A DNA stretch of 64,000 nucleotides from Actinomycetota bacterium (GCA_013152275.1 JAADGS010000028.1:1-64000); one strand, 5' to 3'; shown: positions 22,967 through 31,999, counted from the stretch's first letter. Made by a program: numbers and translations. Notes: generated by a model from the letters alone, not told the origin.

Positions 22967-23725
22967 TTAGCGCCTCGCCACCCAACGCTCCAACACGGAA
23001 GCATGCTCGAGCAGATCGAGATCGAGCCCCATCTCCGGATGAGGAACGTCGAGGATCCGAAGGTCCAGTTCGAGAGCCTTCGAGATTCCCCGCTCCGCCT
23101 GCGTGAGGCTGAGACGCCGAACCAGATACCGAAACAGAAGGCCCCATCCGATCAGCCGTGCAGTCTGCAGCGTGTTCTTGCGCGCTCCGGCAAGCGGTTC
23201 GAGCCGAGCCTTCAGACCAGACGCCATCGCCGGACGGAAGAGGATGAAGTCGGCCGCGGTGAATTCACCGTCGGTGAGTCGCCAGTACTCGTTCGGATAG
23301 TCCGGGTAGCCCGCCTGAACGACGTCGCGGCGGATCACGCCGGCCACGGCGTCGTGCGCATGGGCCGCCGAGGTGAACCAGTCGACCATGGCCCCGGTCA
23401 ACAACGGAATATCGGACGAACAGCCCGCGGCGATCGGCATTGCAGGGTCACGGGCAAGCAGCACGTCGACGCCCGCCATGAAGTTGTCGACGAGGCCACC
23501 ACGATTCGGGACGGTCTCCACGATCTTCGGAGACACGAACACCCCGGGCTCGGTCCCCACGATCACGATGCAATCGATCGTCTCCGCGTCCGTCAGCGCG
23601 TCGACGACCCGCTGGCCGACCGTCATGCCCGCGACCTCGACCTGCGCTTTCGGAAGACCCCGGGTCAACGAGTAGAGGCTGTCACCCGGCATCGGCACGC
23701 CGCCCGCGAGTACGACACAATCCAT
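22967..23725 (-). CDS. MobA-like nucleotidyltransferase family protein
   Basis: 252 residues. It starts with VVLAGGVPMPGDSL-x5-GLPKAQVEVAGMTVGQRVVDAL, a variant of the LAGG-x-S-x-RMG-x-DK nucleotide loop of MobA/IspD-like transferases. CSSDIPLLTGAMVDWF near 103 carries the metal-binding Asp. The first loop is altered (GGVPMPGD instead of GGRSRRMG), so activity or nucleotide choice may differ. Its ATG overlaps the stop of the GPH transporter (TGATG), which suggests that it modifies a sugar or cofactor related to that transporter's cargo. Specific function is not recognised. Confidence 0.65.
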   Translation of the reverse strand: MDCVVLAGGVPMPGDSLYSLTRGLPKAQVEVAGMTVGQRVVDALTDAETIDCIVIVGTEPGVFVSPKIVETVPNRGGLVDNFMAGVDVLLARDPAMPIAAGCSSDIPLLTGAMVDWFTSAAHAHDAVAGVIRRDVVQAGYPDYPNEYWRLTDGEFTAADFILFRPAMASGLKARLEPLAGARKNTLQTARLIGWGLLFRYLVRRLSLTQAERGISKALELDLRILDVPHPEMGLDLDLLEHASVLERWVARR

Positions 23726-25059
23726 CAGGGCGTCGCCGCCTTCACCGCCGCCAGGCGTTCCCCGTACAGCGAGTATCGGCGTGCGGCGTAGGCCGCCACC
23801 ACGACGCCGAGCAGCGGCGCGCCGGAGATGAGGATCCGGAGGCCCACTGCGACATTGTGCGGCTGCACGACGAGCGAGGGGTCGTAGCCCGTGATCGCCA
23901 GCATCCCACCGATCAGCGTGCCCTGGAAGGCAAATGCCGCCCGGATGACGAACCCGTGCATTCCGAAGAACATCCCCTCGCGACGCACCCCGTGACGAGC
24001 GGCATCTTCGTCGATCACGTCGGCCAGCATGACCTCACGCAACATGAGCAGTCCGGCCAGGCCGACGCCCAGGCCCCCCGCCGCGACGAGTGCCTGGTCA
24101 TACGAGCGGACGACTCCGAGCGGAATCAACAGAAGACCGAAGAGGCCGAGCGCGACGATGATGGCCGAGCGGCTCTCCCACCGTTTCGCCGCCCACGTCC
24201 ACAGGGCGAACGAAGGTATGGCGACGACGAACGCGACACCGCTGATCAGGCCCTGCCGAAGACCGTCGTTCTCCCCCAGCACGTATTTCGCGAACAGCGG
24301 CACGACGGCGGGAAGAACGATGAGCATGAACTCGATGGCGGTCGACATGACGAGAAACCATCGGAACGAACCGCTGCGAAGCGTCATCCGGACGGCCGTC
24401 TTGAACGGAACCTCCGATGCGACGGACGTGCGAGCAGGCTCGAAACTCCCACCGAGGGAGATGAAGAACGCGAGGCTCGCCAAGGCTCCGAACAGGACTC
24501 CCATCGCGGCCCACCCGATGGCGTCCGCGAGGCTCTTGGCGAACGTCACGCCGACGATCACACCCAGAATCGCGAACCCTTGCCGCCACCCTGCCACGGC
24601 GGCCCGAGGGCCCTGCTCCGGGTACATCGCGGGAAACAGCGCAACGTAGTTGATGGTGATCGCGGAGAACATCGCATCGAAAACGCATATGGCGATCAGG
24701 AAATACCACCAGAGGCCCCCACCGAGCCCGAGTCCCAATCCGGCGGGCGGCATCCAGATCAGCGCGAAGCTGATACCCAGCGGTATCGCGAGCGCCACGA
24801 TCCACGGGATCCGCCGACCCCAGCGGGTGCTCGTGCGATCGGAGAGTTGACCGGCGATCGGATCGTTGACCATGTTCCACAAGGTGTACAGCACCCAGGC
24901 CCACGTCATCGCAAGAGGGGCGAGGCGAAGCACGTCCAGATAGAAGAACTGCACCCAGCCGATGAACGCCTCGTAGGAGAGCGAGACACCGAACGTCCCG
25001 AAGGCCCACAGCACCTTGTGCCGCGTCGAGAGTCGCTGCCGGTGAACCCATGTGCTCAT
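23725..25059 (-). CDS. GPH-family (MelB-like) sugar:cation symporter
   Basis: 444 residues and about twelve transmembrane segments. Typical GPH features are the N-terminal KVLWAFGTFGVSLSYEAF-x3-QFFYLDVL, NMVNDPIAGQLSDRT-x3-WGRRIPWI (the MelB/XylP loop 2-3 signature), and MLADVIDEDAARHGVRREGMFFG between helices 10 and 11. Known members import glycosides, pentosides or hexuronides with H+ or Na+. I choose the ATG at 25059, preceded at 8 nt by TAGCCT, over an upstream extension that would run into the divergent sirtuin gene. Confidence 0.85.
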   Translation of the reverse strand: MSTWVHRQRLSTRHKVLWAFGTFGVSLSYEAFIGWVQFFYLDVLRLAPLAMTWAWVLYTLWNMVNDPIAGQLSDRTSTRWGRRIPWIVALAIPLGISFALIWMPPAGLGLGLGGGLWWYFLIAICVFDAMFSAITINYVALFPAMYPEQGPRAAVAGWRQGFAILGVIVGVTFAKSLADAIGWAAMGVLFGALASLAFFISLGGSFEPARTSVASEVPFKTAVRMTLRSGSFRWFLVMSTAIEFMLIVLPAVVPLFAKYVLGENDGLRQGLISGVAFVVAIPSFALWTWAAKRWESRSAIIVALGLFGLLLIPLGVVRSYDQALVAAGGLGVGLAGLLMLREVMLADVIDEDAARHGVRREGMFFGMHGFVIRAAFAFQGTLIGGMLAITGYDPSLVVQPHNVAVGLRILISGAPLLGVVVAAYAARRYSLYGERLAAVKAATP

Positions 25060-25140
25060 GGACGCAGAGGCTACCGGCCAGATAGCCTCCGCACCGGTCC
25101 ATCGGGCCGAAATCTCCGGCGGTGCACTATCTTGCGGGGC

Positions 25141-25920
25141 ATGCAGACGCCCGTCCAGCGAGCCGTCGACATCCTCGGCCGAGCCGCCCACATCCTCGTG
25201 TTCACCGGCGCCGGGATCTCCGTCGAGTCCGGGATCCCCGATTTTCGCGGTCCGGACGGCCTCTGGTCTCGAGTCGACCCGTCGCTGTTCGAGATCGGCC
25301 GCTACCTGTCGGACGCCGCGGCCCGCCGTGAAGTCTGGCGAATCCACCTCGCCGGAGAGCTCGACATCGGCGATCTACAACCGAATCCGGCCCATCGCGC
25401 GGTCGTGGATCTGTGGAAGAGCGGTCGGATGGCCGGCTGCATCACCCAGAACATCGACGGGCTCCACCAGAAGGCAGGTCTGCCCGAGACCGAAGTCGCC
25501 GAACTCCACGGCAACTTGAGGCGCGTTCGTTGCGTCTCCTGTGCCAGGGTCTGGCCCGCAAAGGAGATCCTCGACCGAATCGACGCAGGCGAAGCCGACC
25601 CCCGCTGCCCCGATTGCCACGGCATCCTCAAGTCGACCACCGTGTTGTTCGGCGAGTTGCTGCCGGGTGCGGCCATCGCCCGGGCCCAACAGATGTCCGA
25701 CGAGGCAGATGCCGTCTTGTCGATCGGAAGCACGCTTTCGGTGTACCCGGCGGTCGATTTCGTCCTCGACGCCGTGTCTCGCGGCGCTCCGCTCGTGATC
25801 GCCAACCTCGGACCGACCGATCGAGATGACCTCGCGGCCGTTCGGGTAGACGGGCGGGCCGCTTCAACGGTCCCCGCCATCGTCGGAAAGCTCCTTGGTG
25901 CACCACCCGAAGGACCGTGA
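25141..25920 (+). CDS. cobB: Sir2-family NAD-dependent protein deacylase (sirtuin)
   Basis: 259 residues with all sirtuin landmarks: GAGISVESGIPDFRG (about 23-37), TQNIDGLHQKAG (about 102-113), the catalytic His in ELHGNL, four zinc cysteines (CVSC and CPDC), and GSTLSVYPA and NLGPT near the C-terminus. It removes acyl groups from lysines using NAD, typically controlling acetyl-CoA synthetase and other enzymes. The usual class III Tyr/Arg pair is not evident, so deacetylation is likelier than desuccinylation. TATCTT ends 7 nt upstream of the ATG, a leaderless-type promoter; no ribosome site is present. Confidence 0.93.
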   Translation: MQTPVQRAVDILGRAAHILVFTGAGISVESGIPDFRGPDGLWSRVDPSLFEIGRYLSDAAARREVWRIHLAGELDIGDLQPNPAHRAVVDLWKSGRMAGCITQNIDGLHQKAGLPETEVAELHGNLRRVRCVSCARVWPAKEILDRIDAGEADPRCPDCHGILKSTTVLFGELLPGAAIARAQQMSDEADAVLSIGSTLSVYPAVDFVLDAVSRGAPLVIANLGPTDRDDLAAVRVDGRAASTVPAIVGKLLGAPPEGP

Positions 25921-25938
25921 GAGCCGCCGGCGGCAACG

Positions 25939-27396
25939 TCAGCCCACCCGTTCTCGCCACACTCCGAGGCCGACGGCGGCGAGAAACCCTGCGATCGCGA
26001 GCAGCTGCACCCAGTCTCCCACCCGGTTGTACAACGTTGGTCCCAACGTCCGGAATCCGACCTCGCCACGAAGAATGGCGGGCTCCATGATCGGCGTGCG
26101 ATCGGTGATCGTCCCGTCGGCGGTGATGAGAGCACTCGAACCGGTGATCGAGGCGTGCACCATGTCGATACCGTTCTCGGCCGCCCGCATGCGAGTCATC
26201 TCACTGAACTGCAGCGTCGCCGCCGAGCGCCCATAGCCGGACTCGTTGGTCGTCACCACCACGAATCTCGCACCGGCGCGCACCGCTTCGCGTACGTGAC
26301 GGGGGAACGCGGCCTCGAAGCAGATCACCGAGGCGAAGGGGCCCTGTGGAAGATCCCACACGACAGGGTGCGTCCCGGGAACCATGTCCCGAGACACACG
26401 ATCGATCTCCTTCACCCAGCCCAGGTACCGCCGAAACGGCACGTACTCGCCGAACGGCACCCCCTGACGCTTCCTGTACTCACCGACGACGACACCATCC
26501 GGACCGTAGAGAACGTTGGCGTTGACGAACCCGGTGTCTCCCACGGCGCGGGTCGACCCTACGAGAATCGAGGCGTCCAATCGCACCGCCTCCGCGGCCA
26601 CAGCCTCCCCGTTCTGCGGATTGGTCAGCGTCTCGGCCCCATACTGAGCCGAGCTTTCGGGCCAGATGACGAGATCCACGCTTCCCGCTTCCAGGGTGCG
26701 TGTCAACGCAAGATGCGAATCGAAGATCTCCTGGTTCTCACCTGGGCAGTAGCGTCCGGGGCACGGACTCGACCCCTGGATCACGGCGACACGCAGCACG
26801 TTTCCGTCGGTCTGCGGCGGCCAGAGAGATCCGGCGAGCAGGAGCACGAGCGCGGTTCCGACGGCACCGGCCAGCCAACGGGCACTCTTGCGTTCCAGGA
26901 CGAGGACGAGACCTGCGGCGATCCCCACCGCCAGCACCGAAAGGCCGGTCTCCCCTACCCACTGCGCCGTGGCCCGCAAGGCCGGAACGTCACCAACCGC
27001 GGTACCGAGCGAACCCCACGGGAAACCCCCGAACGGCCAGTGGCCACGTACCCACTCCGTCGCCGCCCAACCGCCCACGACCACCATCCACCACAGACCC
27101 GGCGCCCATGCGCGGGTCCGCCAGACGATCCAACCGAGTGGCACGAGATACAGCCCCATGACCGGAAACAGCACCGCCGCGCCGACGCGCGTGCTGATCG
27201 CCACCCACCACAGCAACGAAGTGAAGAAGACGATCCCGAACAGATACGTGGCTCCGGCCGCCGACCAGCGACCCTTCGCTCGCCGCAAACCCCACAGCAA
27301 CGGAACAGGAGCGATGAAGACGATCGCTCCCCAACCCACGGGAGGAAACGCCAGCCACAACAGGCCTGCAGACACGAGTGCACCGAACCAAACCAC
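25939..27396 (-). CDS. lnt: apolipoprotein N-acyltransferase
   Basis: 485 residues. The N-terminal part has about six membrane helices, followed by an extracytoplasmic nitrilase domain and a last helix near the C-terminus. The catalytic set is visible: Glu in VIWPESSAQYG, Lys in YRKRQGVPFGEYVPFR and Cys in SVICFEAAFP. It N-acylates the diacylglyceryl-cysteine of lipoproteins, of which this window encodes at least five candidates. The GTG start is preceded at 6 nt by TAGCGT, with no Shine-Dalgarno. Lnt occurs in high-GC actinobacteria as well as Gram-negatives. Confidence 0.92.
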   Translation of the reverse strand: MVWFGALVSAGLLWLAFPPVGWGAIVFIAPVPLLWGLRRAKGRWSAAGATYLFGIVFFTSLLWWVAISTRVGAAVLFPVMGLYLVPLGWIVWRTRAWAPGLWWMVVVGGWAATEWVRGHWPFGGFPWGSLGTAVGDVPALRATAQWVGETGLSVLAVGIAAGLVLVLERKSARWLAGAVGTALVLLLAGSLWPPQTDGNVLRVAVIQGSSPCPGRYCPGENQEIFDSHLALTRTLEAGSVDLVIWPESSAQYGAETLTNPQNGEAVAAEAVRLDASILVGSTRAVGDTGFVNANVLYGPDGVVVGEYRKRQGVPFGEYVPFRRYLGWVKEIDRVSRDMVPGTHPVVWDLPQGPFASVICFEAAFPRHVREAVRAGARFVVVTTNESGYGRSAATLQFSEMTRMRAAENGIDMVHASITGSSALITADGTITDRTPIMEPAILRGEVGFRTLGPTLYNRVGDWVQLLAIAGFLAAVGLGVWRERVG

Positions 27397-27415
27397 GGCC
27401 GCACGCTAGTCGATG

Positions 27416-27450
27416 CCGGGGGCTTCACCCGACGGGGGTGAAGCCCCCGG
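27416..27450. terminator. perfect 15-bp hairpin between the DUF4349 gene and lnt
   Basis: CCGGGGGCTTCACCC (27416-27430) and its exact complement (27436-27450) enclose a 5-nt loop. The hairpin lies 7 bp past the stop of the DUF4349 lipoprotein gene and 20 bp before the lnt start. There is no T-tract on either strand, so it is either a non-canonical terminator or an mRNA-stabilising element. The lnt -10 box (27403-27408) lies just beyond it. Confidence 0.6.
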
Positions 27451-27456
27451 TAGCTC

Positions 27457-28356
27457 TCAGGCCTCGTCACCGTCGTCCGTGTCCGCCCGTCTGCGCCGCC
27501 GGACGATCCACATCACCAGCCAGACGACCAAGGCGATCGGCACGAGAATGACGATGAGGACGGGAAGGAAGAAGGCCACCAGCCAGATCGCCGCGGATGC
27601 GATCCATTGCAGCGCGACGATGAGCCCCCGAACGGCCTGACGGAGGATCGAACCGGCGCTCCATCCCTCCCTCGCCAGTGGCGCGACGGCCTCAGAGGGG
27701 GTCAGGGTCACATCGACGGTGGCCAATGCAACCTGGGAGTCGAAGAGCCGCTGTCTGCCCTCGAGTTGCTCGATCTCACCACGTACCTGGCGAATGCTCT
27801 CGAATACGGTGAGAAGATCGTCCGCCTTTGCTTCCGGCCGATCCCGAACTTCGGCGAGCAGCAGGCGTAGCTCCTCCTCGTACGCGCGCAGATTGCGCAG
27901 CTGCGCCTCGATGTCGGAGTATTGCTCAGAGATGTCCTGCGAGGACATGTCCAAGGATCGCACGTCGATGGCCCCCGCCTTCAGCGCATCCAGGAACTGT
28001 GCCAGCCGGTCGGCGGGAACACGCACCTGAAGTCGTGCGAACGTGGTCTCGTCCACACCGCCACCGTTGCGGTACAGACTCTCGTTCGAGACAAAGCCGC
28101 CGAACTGATCGGCCAGCCGCTCCACGGAGCGCGCCCCCTGTTCAGGATCCGCCACCTCGAGGTCGATAGAGACGTTCTTGATGATCTTGCGGTCGGTCAC
28201 GGCCTGGTCGGTCACGGCCTGGTCGGTCCCCGGCTCCGCAGCACCGGTTGCTGCAAACCCTCGCGCGGGTGCGGCCTTGTCCAGAACGGTGCTCTCACCC
28301 GACCCGCACCCCGCCAGCAGAAGCACCAGGCCTGCAATCGCAATTCCACGTTTCAT
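27457..28356 (-). CDS. DUF4349 lipoprotein
   Basis: 299 residues. The lipoprotein signal has lipobox LLAGC (Cys17). A short spacer contains a tandem repeat (DQAVT twice). The DUF4349 domain (about 58-225) has KNVSIDLEVADPEQGARSVERLADQFGGFVSNES and RVPADRLAQFLDAL. It ends in a long coiled coil (about 140-200), a membrane helix (about 250-280) and a basic RRRRR tail. The protein is thus held in the membrane at both ends. DUF4349 has no defined biochemical role; a structural or envelope-stress role is plausible. Confidence 0.85.
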   Translation of the reverse strand: MKRGIAIAGLVLLLAGCGSGESTVLDKAAPARGFAATGAAEPGTDQAVTDQAVTDRKIIKNVSIDLEVADPEQGARSVERLADQFGGFVSNESLYRNGGGVDETTFARLQVRVPADRLAQFLDALKAGAIDVRSLDMSSQDISEQYSDIEAQLRNLRAYEEELRLLLAEVRDRPEAKADDLLTVFESIRQVRGEIEQLEGRQRLFDSQVALATVDVTLTPSEAVAPLAREGWSAGSILRQAVRGLIVALQWIASAAIWLVAFFLPVLIVILVPIALVVWLVMWIVRRRRRADTDDGDEA

Positions 28357-28475
28357 GTCCCACTCCTCGTCGTCATCCGGGAACCGCCCGGTGTCAAGGG
28401 TAAGACGTCACATGCGGAAGGCAAGGTTCCTCGAACGCCGGCACATACCGGAACCTGAAGTACGCTGAAGGTCGT

Positions 28476-29333
28476 ATGGCATTGTATGAACCCATCGACG
28501 ACATCCCCGACCTGGTCGCTCCCGCGCTCATCGCCGCCTTCGACGGTTGGGTGAACGCAGGCTCGGTCGGCACCCGGGCGGCGGCGTCCCTCACACGCGA
28601 CGGCAGGCAAGTCGTGACCTTCGACGGCGACGCACTGTTCGACTACCGGGCATCGCGTCCCGATGTCGAGTTCGTCGAAGGAGTGATGCAGGTTGTTCGC
28701 TGGCCCGAGATCACACTCACGCACGTCCGACATGAACGCGACCTGCTCGTGCTGACGGGCAACGAGCCGGACTTTCGGTGGAAAGCGTTGAGCGTATCGA
28801 TTGCCGAGATCGCAGAATCATTCGGCGTTGTCGAAATGGTTTCTCTCGGAGGCGTGCCGGCGGCGGTCCCCCACACCCGACCCGTGCGAATCCTCACGAC
28901 GGCCTCTCGAAAGAATCTCATCCCCGATGACGAGCAACTGCCCCAAGGCGTCCTCAAGGTCCCTGGCGCCGCCGTCAACATCGTGGAGCAGGCCATCACC
29001 GGCAGAGGTATTCCGGCAGTCGGGTTCTGGGCGCAGATTCCGCACTACGTGGCGGGACCGTACCATGCCGGAGCAATCGCTCTCATCGAGCGTGCCGCCC
29101 GCCACCTCGGCATCGACCTGCCGTTGGGCGGTCTCGTCGACGAAGCGGCGGAACAGCGCAGGGAACTCGACGCAACCGTTGCCGACAAGCCGGAGGCGGT
29201 TGCCTACCTGCAGCGCCTCGAAGAGTTGGTGGCACGGCAGCAGACGATTCCGAGTGGCGAGGAGATCGCTTCGGAAGTGGAACGGTTCCTGCGAGAGAAT
29301 ACGGAGAACCCTTTCGGAGATCAGGAGGGCTAG
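28476..29333 (+). CDS. PAC2-family protein (proteasome-assembly-chaperone-like)
   Basis: 285 residues. The PAC2 domain spans about 15-215, with LIAAFDGWVNAGSVGTRAA near the start and HYVAGPYHAGAIALIERAARHLG near its end. A helical tail (LDATVADKPEAVAYLQRLEELVARQQ) follows. Many actinobacteria with a 20S proteasome or Pup system carry one or more such proteins, but their direct role there is not established. A TACGCT box lies 9 nt before the ATG. Confidence 0.85.
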   Translation: MALYEPIDDIPDLVAPALIAAFDGWVNAGSVGTRAAASLTRDGRQVVTFDGDALFDYRASRPDVEFVEGVMQVVRWPEITLTHVRHERDLLVLTGNEPDFRWKALSVSIAEIAESFGVVEMVSLGGVPAAVPHTRPVRILTTASRKNLIPDDEQLPQGVLKVPGAAVNIVEQAITGRGIPAVGFWAQIPHYVAGPYHAGAIALIERAARHLGIDLPLGGLVDEAAEQRRELDATVADKPEAVAYLQRLEELVARQQTIPSGEEIASEVERFLRENTENPFGDQEG

Positions 29334-29381
29334 GAGCCTCCCGGGCCGGCTCCGAACGGGGCGATCTGCCAGAATTGAGAT

Positions 29382-29912
29382 ATGGCGGTGTTGGCAGACA
29401 TGCTGACCGGATTGCGAGCACTCATCGCCTTGCTCCTGGTGGCGATGGTTGGCCAAGGTCGGCTCGAGACCGCCGCCGCACTTCTCGCAACGGCCTGGCT
29501 GACCGACTACTTCGACGGCAAGAGCGCCCGTGCCGCCTCGCGGCCGACACATCTCGGTCGATGGGATCTTCAAGCCGACACGTTCGTCGGTGCCGGCCTG
29601 ATGGTCGGGCTGGCTCTCGGAGGGTATGTGAGCTGGGCCGTCGGGTTGCTCGTCGTCGTGGTGTTCGGTGGGGGCTGGATCGCACTGGGGAACGATTCGC
29701 TCTCGTCTGTGCTTCAGGCAATCTCCTATGGCCTGTTCATGTGGCTGGCATACTCACGATCGGTCGGCGGTTGGTGGCTTCCGCCGGTCGTCATCCTGAT
29801 CATCGCCATCCTGAACTGGGAGCGGTTCATCCACGATTCGATTCCTGGCTTCCTCGAGGGCATCGCCGAGCTGCTCTCTGCCACCCGGCGCCTCGTCAAA
29901 CGCACCTCCTGA
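29382..29912 (+). CDS. CDP-alcohol phosphatidyltransferase family protein
   Basis: 176 residues with about five membrane helices. The family signature D-x2-DG-x2-AR is present as TDYFDGKSAR (about 46-55), followed by HLGRWDLQAD. The expected G-x3-D-x3-D spacing is shortened by one residue (G-x2-D-x3-D), so metal coordination is slightly atypical. The reaction would transfer a phosphatidyl group from CDP-diacylglycerol to an alcohol such as glycerol phosphate or inositol. The short length and lone position do not reveal the acceptor. Confidence 0.7.
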   Translation: MAVLADMLTGLRALIALLLVAMVGQGRLETAAALLATAWLTDYFDGKSARAASRPTHLGRWDLQADTFVGAGLMVGLALGGYVSWAVGLLVVVVFGGGWIALGNDSLSSVLQAISYGLFMWLAYSRSVGGWWLPPVVILIIAILNWERFIHDSIPGFLEGIAELLSATRRLVKRTS

Positions 29913-29964
29913 GCAGGCCCGAACGTGGGAACGATCGGTTCGAGTCGGCACCCACGGCCGCGCG

Positions 29965-30669
29965 TCACACCATCCGGGTGGTTTGGGGTCGCGACGAGTA
30001 CAGGTAGCCGATGAACATCAGGATCGCGCCCAGGAACTCACCGACATACAAGGCCACCGGTATGCCGAAGCGCTGTGCCGAACCACCGAATGCCGGCATC
30101 ATGGCCCCGATCGCGATGAGGATGTTCCCGATCATCAGGTTCACCGCAGCTCTCGTTCTCCAGAAGTGGTACGCCGAGTAGATCGCTCCCCCGACAAGCA
30201 TGACCACACCGTAGAGATTGAAGAACGGTGTCAGTATCCGAACGCCGGAGCTGACGATGGCGGGTCCGCTCAGTTCCCCTTCGAGCATCTTGCTCGGGTC
30301 GAGTTGCGCCCCGGCGACCTTGACCAGCGCGTACAACGAGCCGAGCGCCAGGATCACCATGAGAATGTTGGCCAGTTTCACTCTCCCAAAGCGCCGATGC
30401 ACCAGCAGGTAGACGGTGCCCTGGCCGAGCCATGCGGCGACGAGGATCGCGCCAAAGAGGTACCAGAGTCGAAACACGAGCGGACTCCAGCCGGCGAAGC
30501 CATAGATCGCCTCCATCGCTCCACCGATGCCGTACATGACGAATCCGGTACCCCACAGCAACATGTAGGGATGCCTTCGATCGAGCCACCTGCGAAGCAC
30601 CATCCAGGCGAAAACGAACGAGATGGCCGATGATGCAGCCGGCAGATACGCGCTCAACAGTTCCTGCAT
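29965..30669 (-). CDS. seven-helix membrane protein of unknown function
   Basis: 234 residues with seven hydrophobic segments at about 10-28, 36-58, 65-92, 97-120, 140-165, 172-190 and 200-222. There are no catalytic motifs. The arrangement (ML-x-WG-x-GF-x-MYG-x3-EAIYG, then pairs of small-residue helices) resembles uncharacterised actinobacterial membrane proteins. It is preceded by an AGGAG site and, 11 nt upstream, by a 36-codon gene encoding a single-helix peptide, so the two probably act together. Function not recognised. Confidence 0.75.
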   Translation of the reverse strand: MQELLSAYLPAASSAISFVFAWMVLRRWLDRRHPYMLLWGTGFVMYGIGGAMEAIYGFAGWSPLVFRLWYLFGAILVAAWLGQGTVYLLVHRRFGRVKLANILMVILALGSLYALVKVAGAQLDPSKMLEGELSGPAIVSSGVRILTPFFNLYGVVMLVGGAIYSAYHFWRTRAAVNLMIGNILIAIGAMMPAFGGSAQRFGIPVALYVGEFLGAILMFIGYLYSSRPQTTRMV

Positions 30670-30680
30670 GACGGGGACTC

Positions 30681-30791
30681 CTACGACGTGAGAATCAGGT
30701 ACAGCGTGATCCCGACAAGGGAGGCCGCCGCGAACGTAAGGACGATGAGGATGATCGGAACGACGCGACTCTGTGGCTCTTGTGGATCCAT
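30681..30791 (-). CDS. 36-residue single-helix membrane peptide
   Basis: An ATG at 30791, preceded by GAGGTGTG, opens 36 codons closing at TAG 30681-30683. The peptide starts MDPQEPQSR and then runs as one hydrophobic helix (about residues 10-34) ending in LTS. It lies 11 nt upstream of the seven-helix protein on the same strand, each gene having its own ribosome site. Such micropeptides commonly are small subunits or regulators of the adjacent membrane protein. The coding claim rests on the ribosome site, the clean hydrophobic profile and the spacing. Confidence 0.6.
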   Translation of the reverse strand: MDPQEPQSRVVPIILIVLTFAAASLVGITLYLILTS

Positions 30792-30858
30792 CACACCTCT
30801 TCTGACCTGGACACGCTACGGGCAGGAAACGCCGACGTAAAGTCGGATCCGAGGTTCC

Positions 30859-31455
30859 TCAAATCTGGTCGAGGAGCTTGCTCCGCTTCTCGGCGAATTC
30901 CTCGTCGCTGAGGACTCCGTCCTTGTGCAGCCTGGCCAGCCCCTCGAGCTGCTCGACAGGTCCGGTCCCACCCTGAAGTGCGAGCATCCGGTCCTCCCGC
31001 AACCGGTAGATCTCGGACTGGATCCCTTCCGGGTCCGGAATGTCGCTGAAATGACTCTGGCCTTGCTCTCCCGCCGATTCGATGATCAGGTCCCCCGATC
31101 GCAACAGCCGTTCCCAGAACGTCTGGGTGAAGGTCGCGTCGTTCATCACCTCGAGTGGTATCTCCTTGCCGTGCCGGGAAAACATGCCTCGGCGGACGAT
31201 GAGTCGTTCATTCGTGATGATGTAGTGGGTGAAGAACCACTGGGTGAACCGCGGCGCGAACAGCACGAGCCAGATCGCAACCACGACGGCGAGACCGACC
31301 CACATCCACGCGCCCTCGGCACGTACGGCGATGACGATGACGCCGACGAGGGCGATCACCGACACGAAGACCGGCCAGATGAGCTGTTTCCAATGGGGAC
31401 GGAACGCAAGATCGACACGCTCGCCGCTGCTGAGAAGACGTTCGGGATACTTCAT
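30859..31455 (-). CDS. membrane PH (bPH2) domain protein with C-terminal SHOCT motif
   Basis: 198 residues. Two membrane helices (about 28-45 and 50-67) are followed by a bacterial PH domain starting at TQWFFTHYIITNERLIVRRGMFSRHGKEIPLEVMND. It ends with a SHOCT-like short helix pair, LEGLARLHKDGVLSDEEFAEKRSKLL. This combination occurs in many actinobacteria; SHOCT motifs are thought to assist oligomerisation. TAGGCT is 7 nt upstream of the start, next to the divergent promoter of the YbaK gene. Confidence 0.85.
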   Translation of the reverse strand: MKYPERLLSSGERVDLAFRPHWKQLIWPVFVSVIALVGVIVIAVRAEGAWMWVGLAVVVAIWLVLFAPRFTQWFFTHYIITNERLIVRRGMFSRHGKEIPLEVMNDATFTQTFWERLLRSGDLIIESAGEQGQSHFSDIPDPEGIQSEIYRLREDRMLALQGGTGPVEQLEGLARLHKDGVLSDEEFAEKRSKLLDQI

Positions 31456-31507
31456 GCATGTCAGCCTATCGGAATGCCACCGACGGTGTTCCTCCTAGGA
31501 TGCCGGC

Positions 31508-31999
31508 ATGAAGCCCGCCACACCGGATCGTCTCTTTCACTTCCTCGACGGCCTCGGCATCGCGACCGAAACCGTCCATCACGCGGCGGTGTTCACCGTC
31601 GAGGAGGCCCGCTCCGAACGCGGTGAGCTGCCGGGAGGTCATTCGAAGAGCCTGTTCCTGCGCAACAAGAAAGGCAAGATGTGGCTCGTCGTCGCCAAGG
31701 AGGACCGTCCGATCGACCTGAAGGATCTCGCCGGACGGCTGGACGCAGGACGTTTCTCGTTCGGAAGTCCCGACCGACTCATGCGAACCCTCGGGGTCAT
31801 ACCGGGTGCAGTCACGCCGTTTGCGGTCCTCAACGATGCCGAGGGCGCCGTGCAGGTGGTCCTCGACCGTGGCCTCATGGCGCTGGATCCGCTCAACTTC
31901 CACCCGTTGGACAACACGATGACCACGAGCATCGCCTCCGCGGACCTCCTGAAGTTCCTCGAGGCGACCGGACACCAGCCGCTGATCGTCGACCTTTGA
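31508..31999 (+). CDS. YbaK/ProX-type aminoacyl-tRNA deacylase
   Basis: 163 residues of YbaK fold. HHAAVFTVEEARSERGELPGGHSKSLFLRNKKGKMWLVVA is the conserved first half. GVIPGAVTPFAVLND and the late HPLDNTMTTSIASADLLKFL match the ProX (PrdX) subgroup, which hydrolyses Ala-tRNA(Pro) in trans. It is a proofreading enzyme of translation. The -10-like TAGGAT lies 6 nt before the ATG. The stop is contiguous with the stop of the convergent gene (TGATCA). Confidence 0.9.
   Translation: MKPATPDRLFHFLDGLGIATETVHHAAVFTVEEARSERGELPGGHSKSLFLRNKKGKMWLVVAKEDRPIDLKDLAGRLDAGRFSFGSPDRLMRTLGVIPGAVTPFAVLNDAEGAVQVVLDRGLMALDPLNFHPLDNTMTTSIASADLLKFLEATGHQPLIVDL

Noticed and set aside
23857-25140. Long N-terminal extension of the sirtuin frame
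   Set aside because: It is antisense to the GPH transporter. Sirtuin homology begins exactly at ATG 25141, which also has the TATCTT promoter box.
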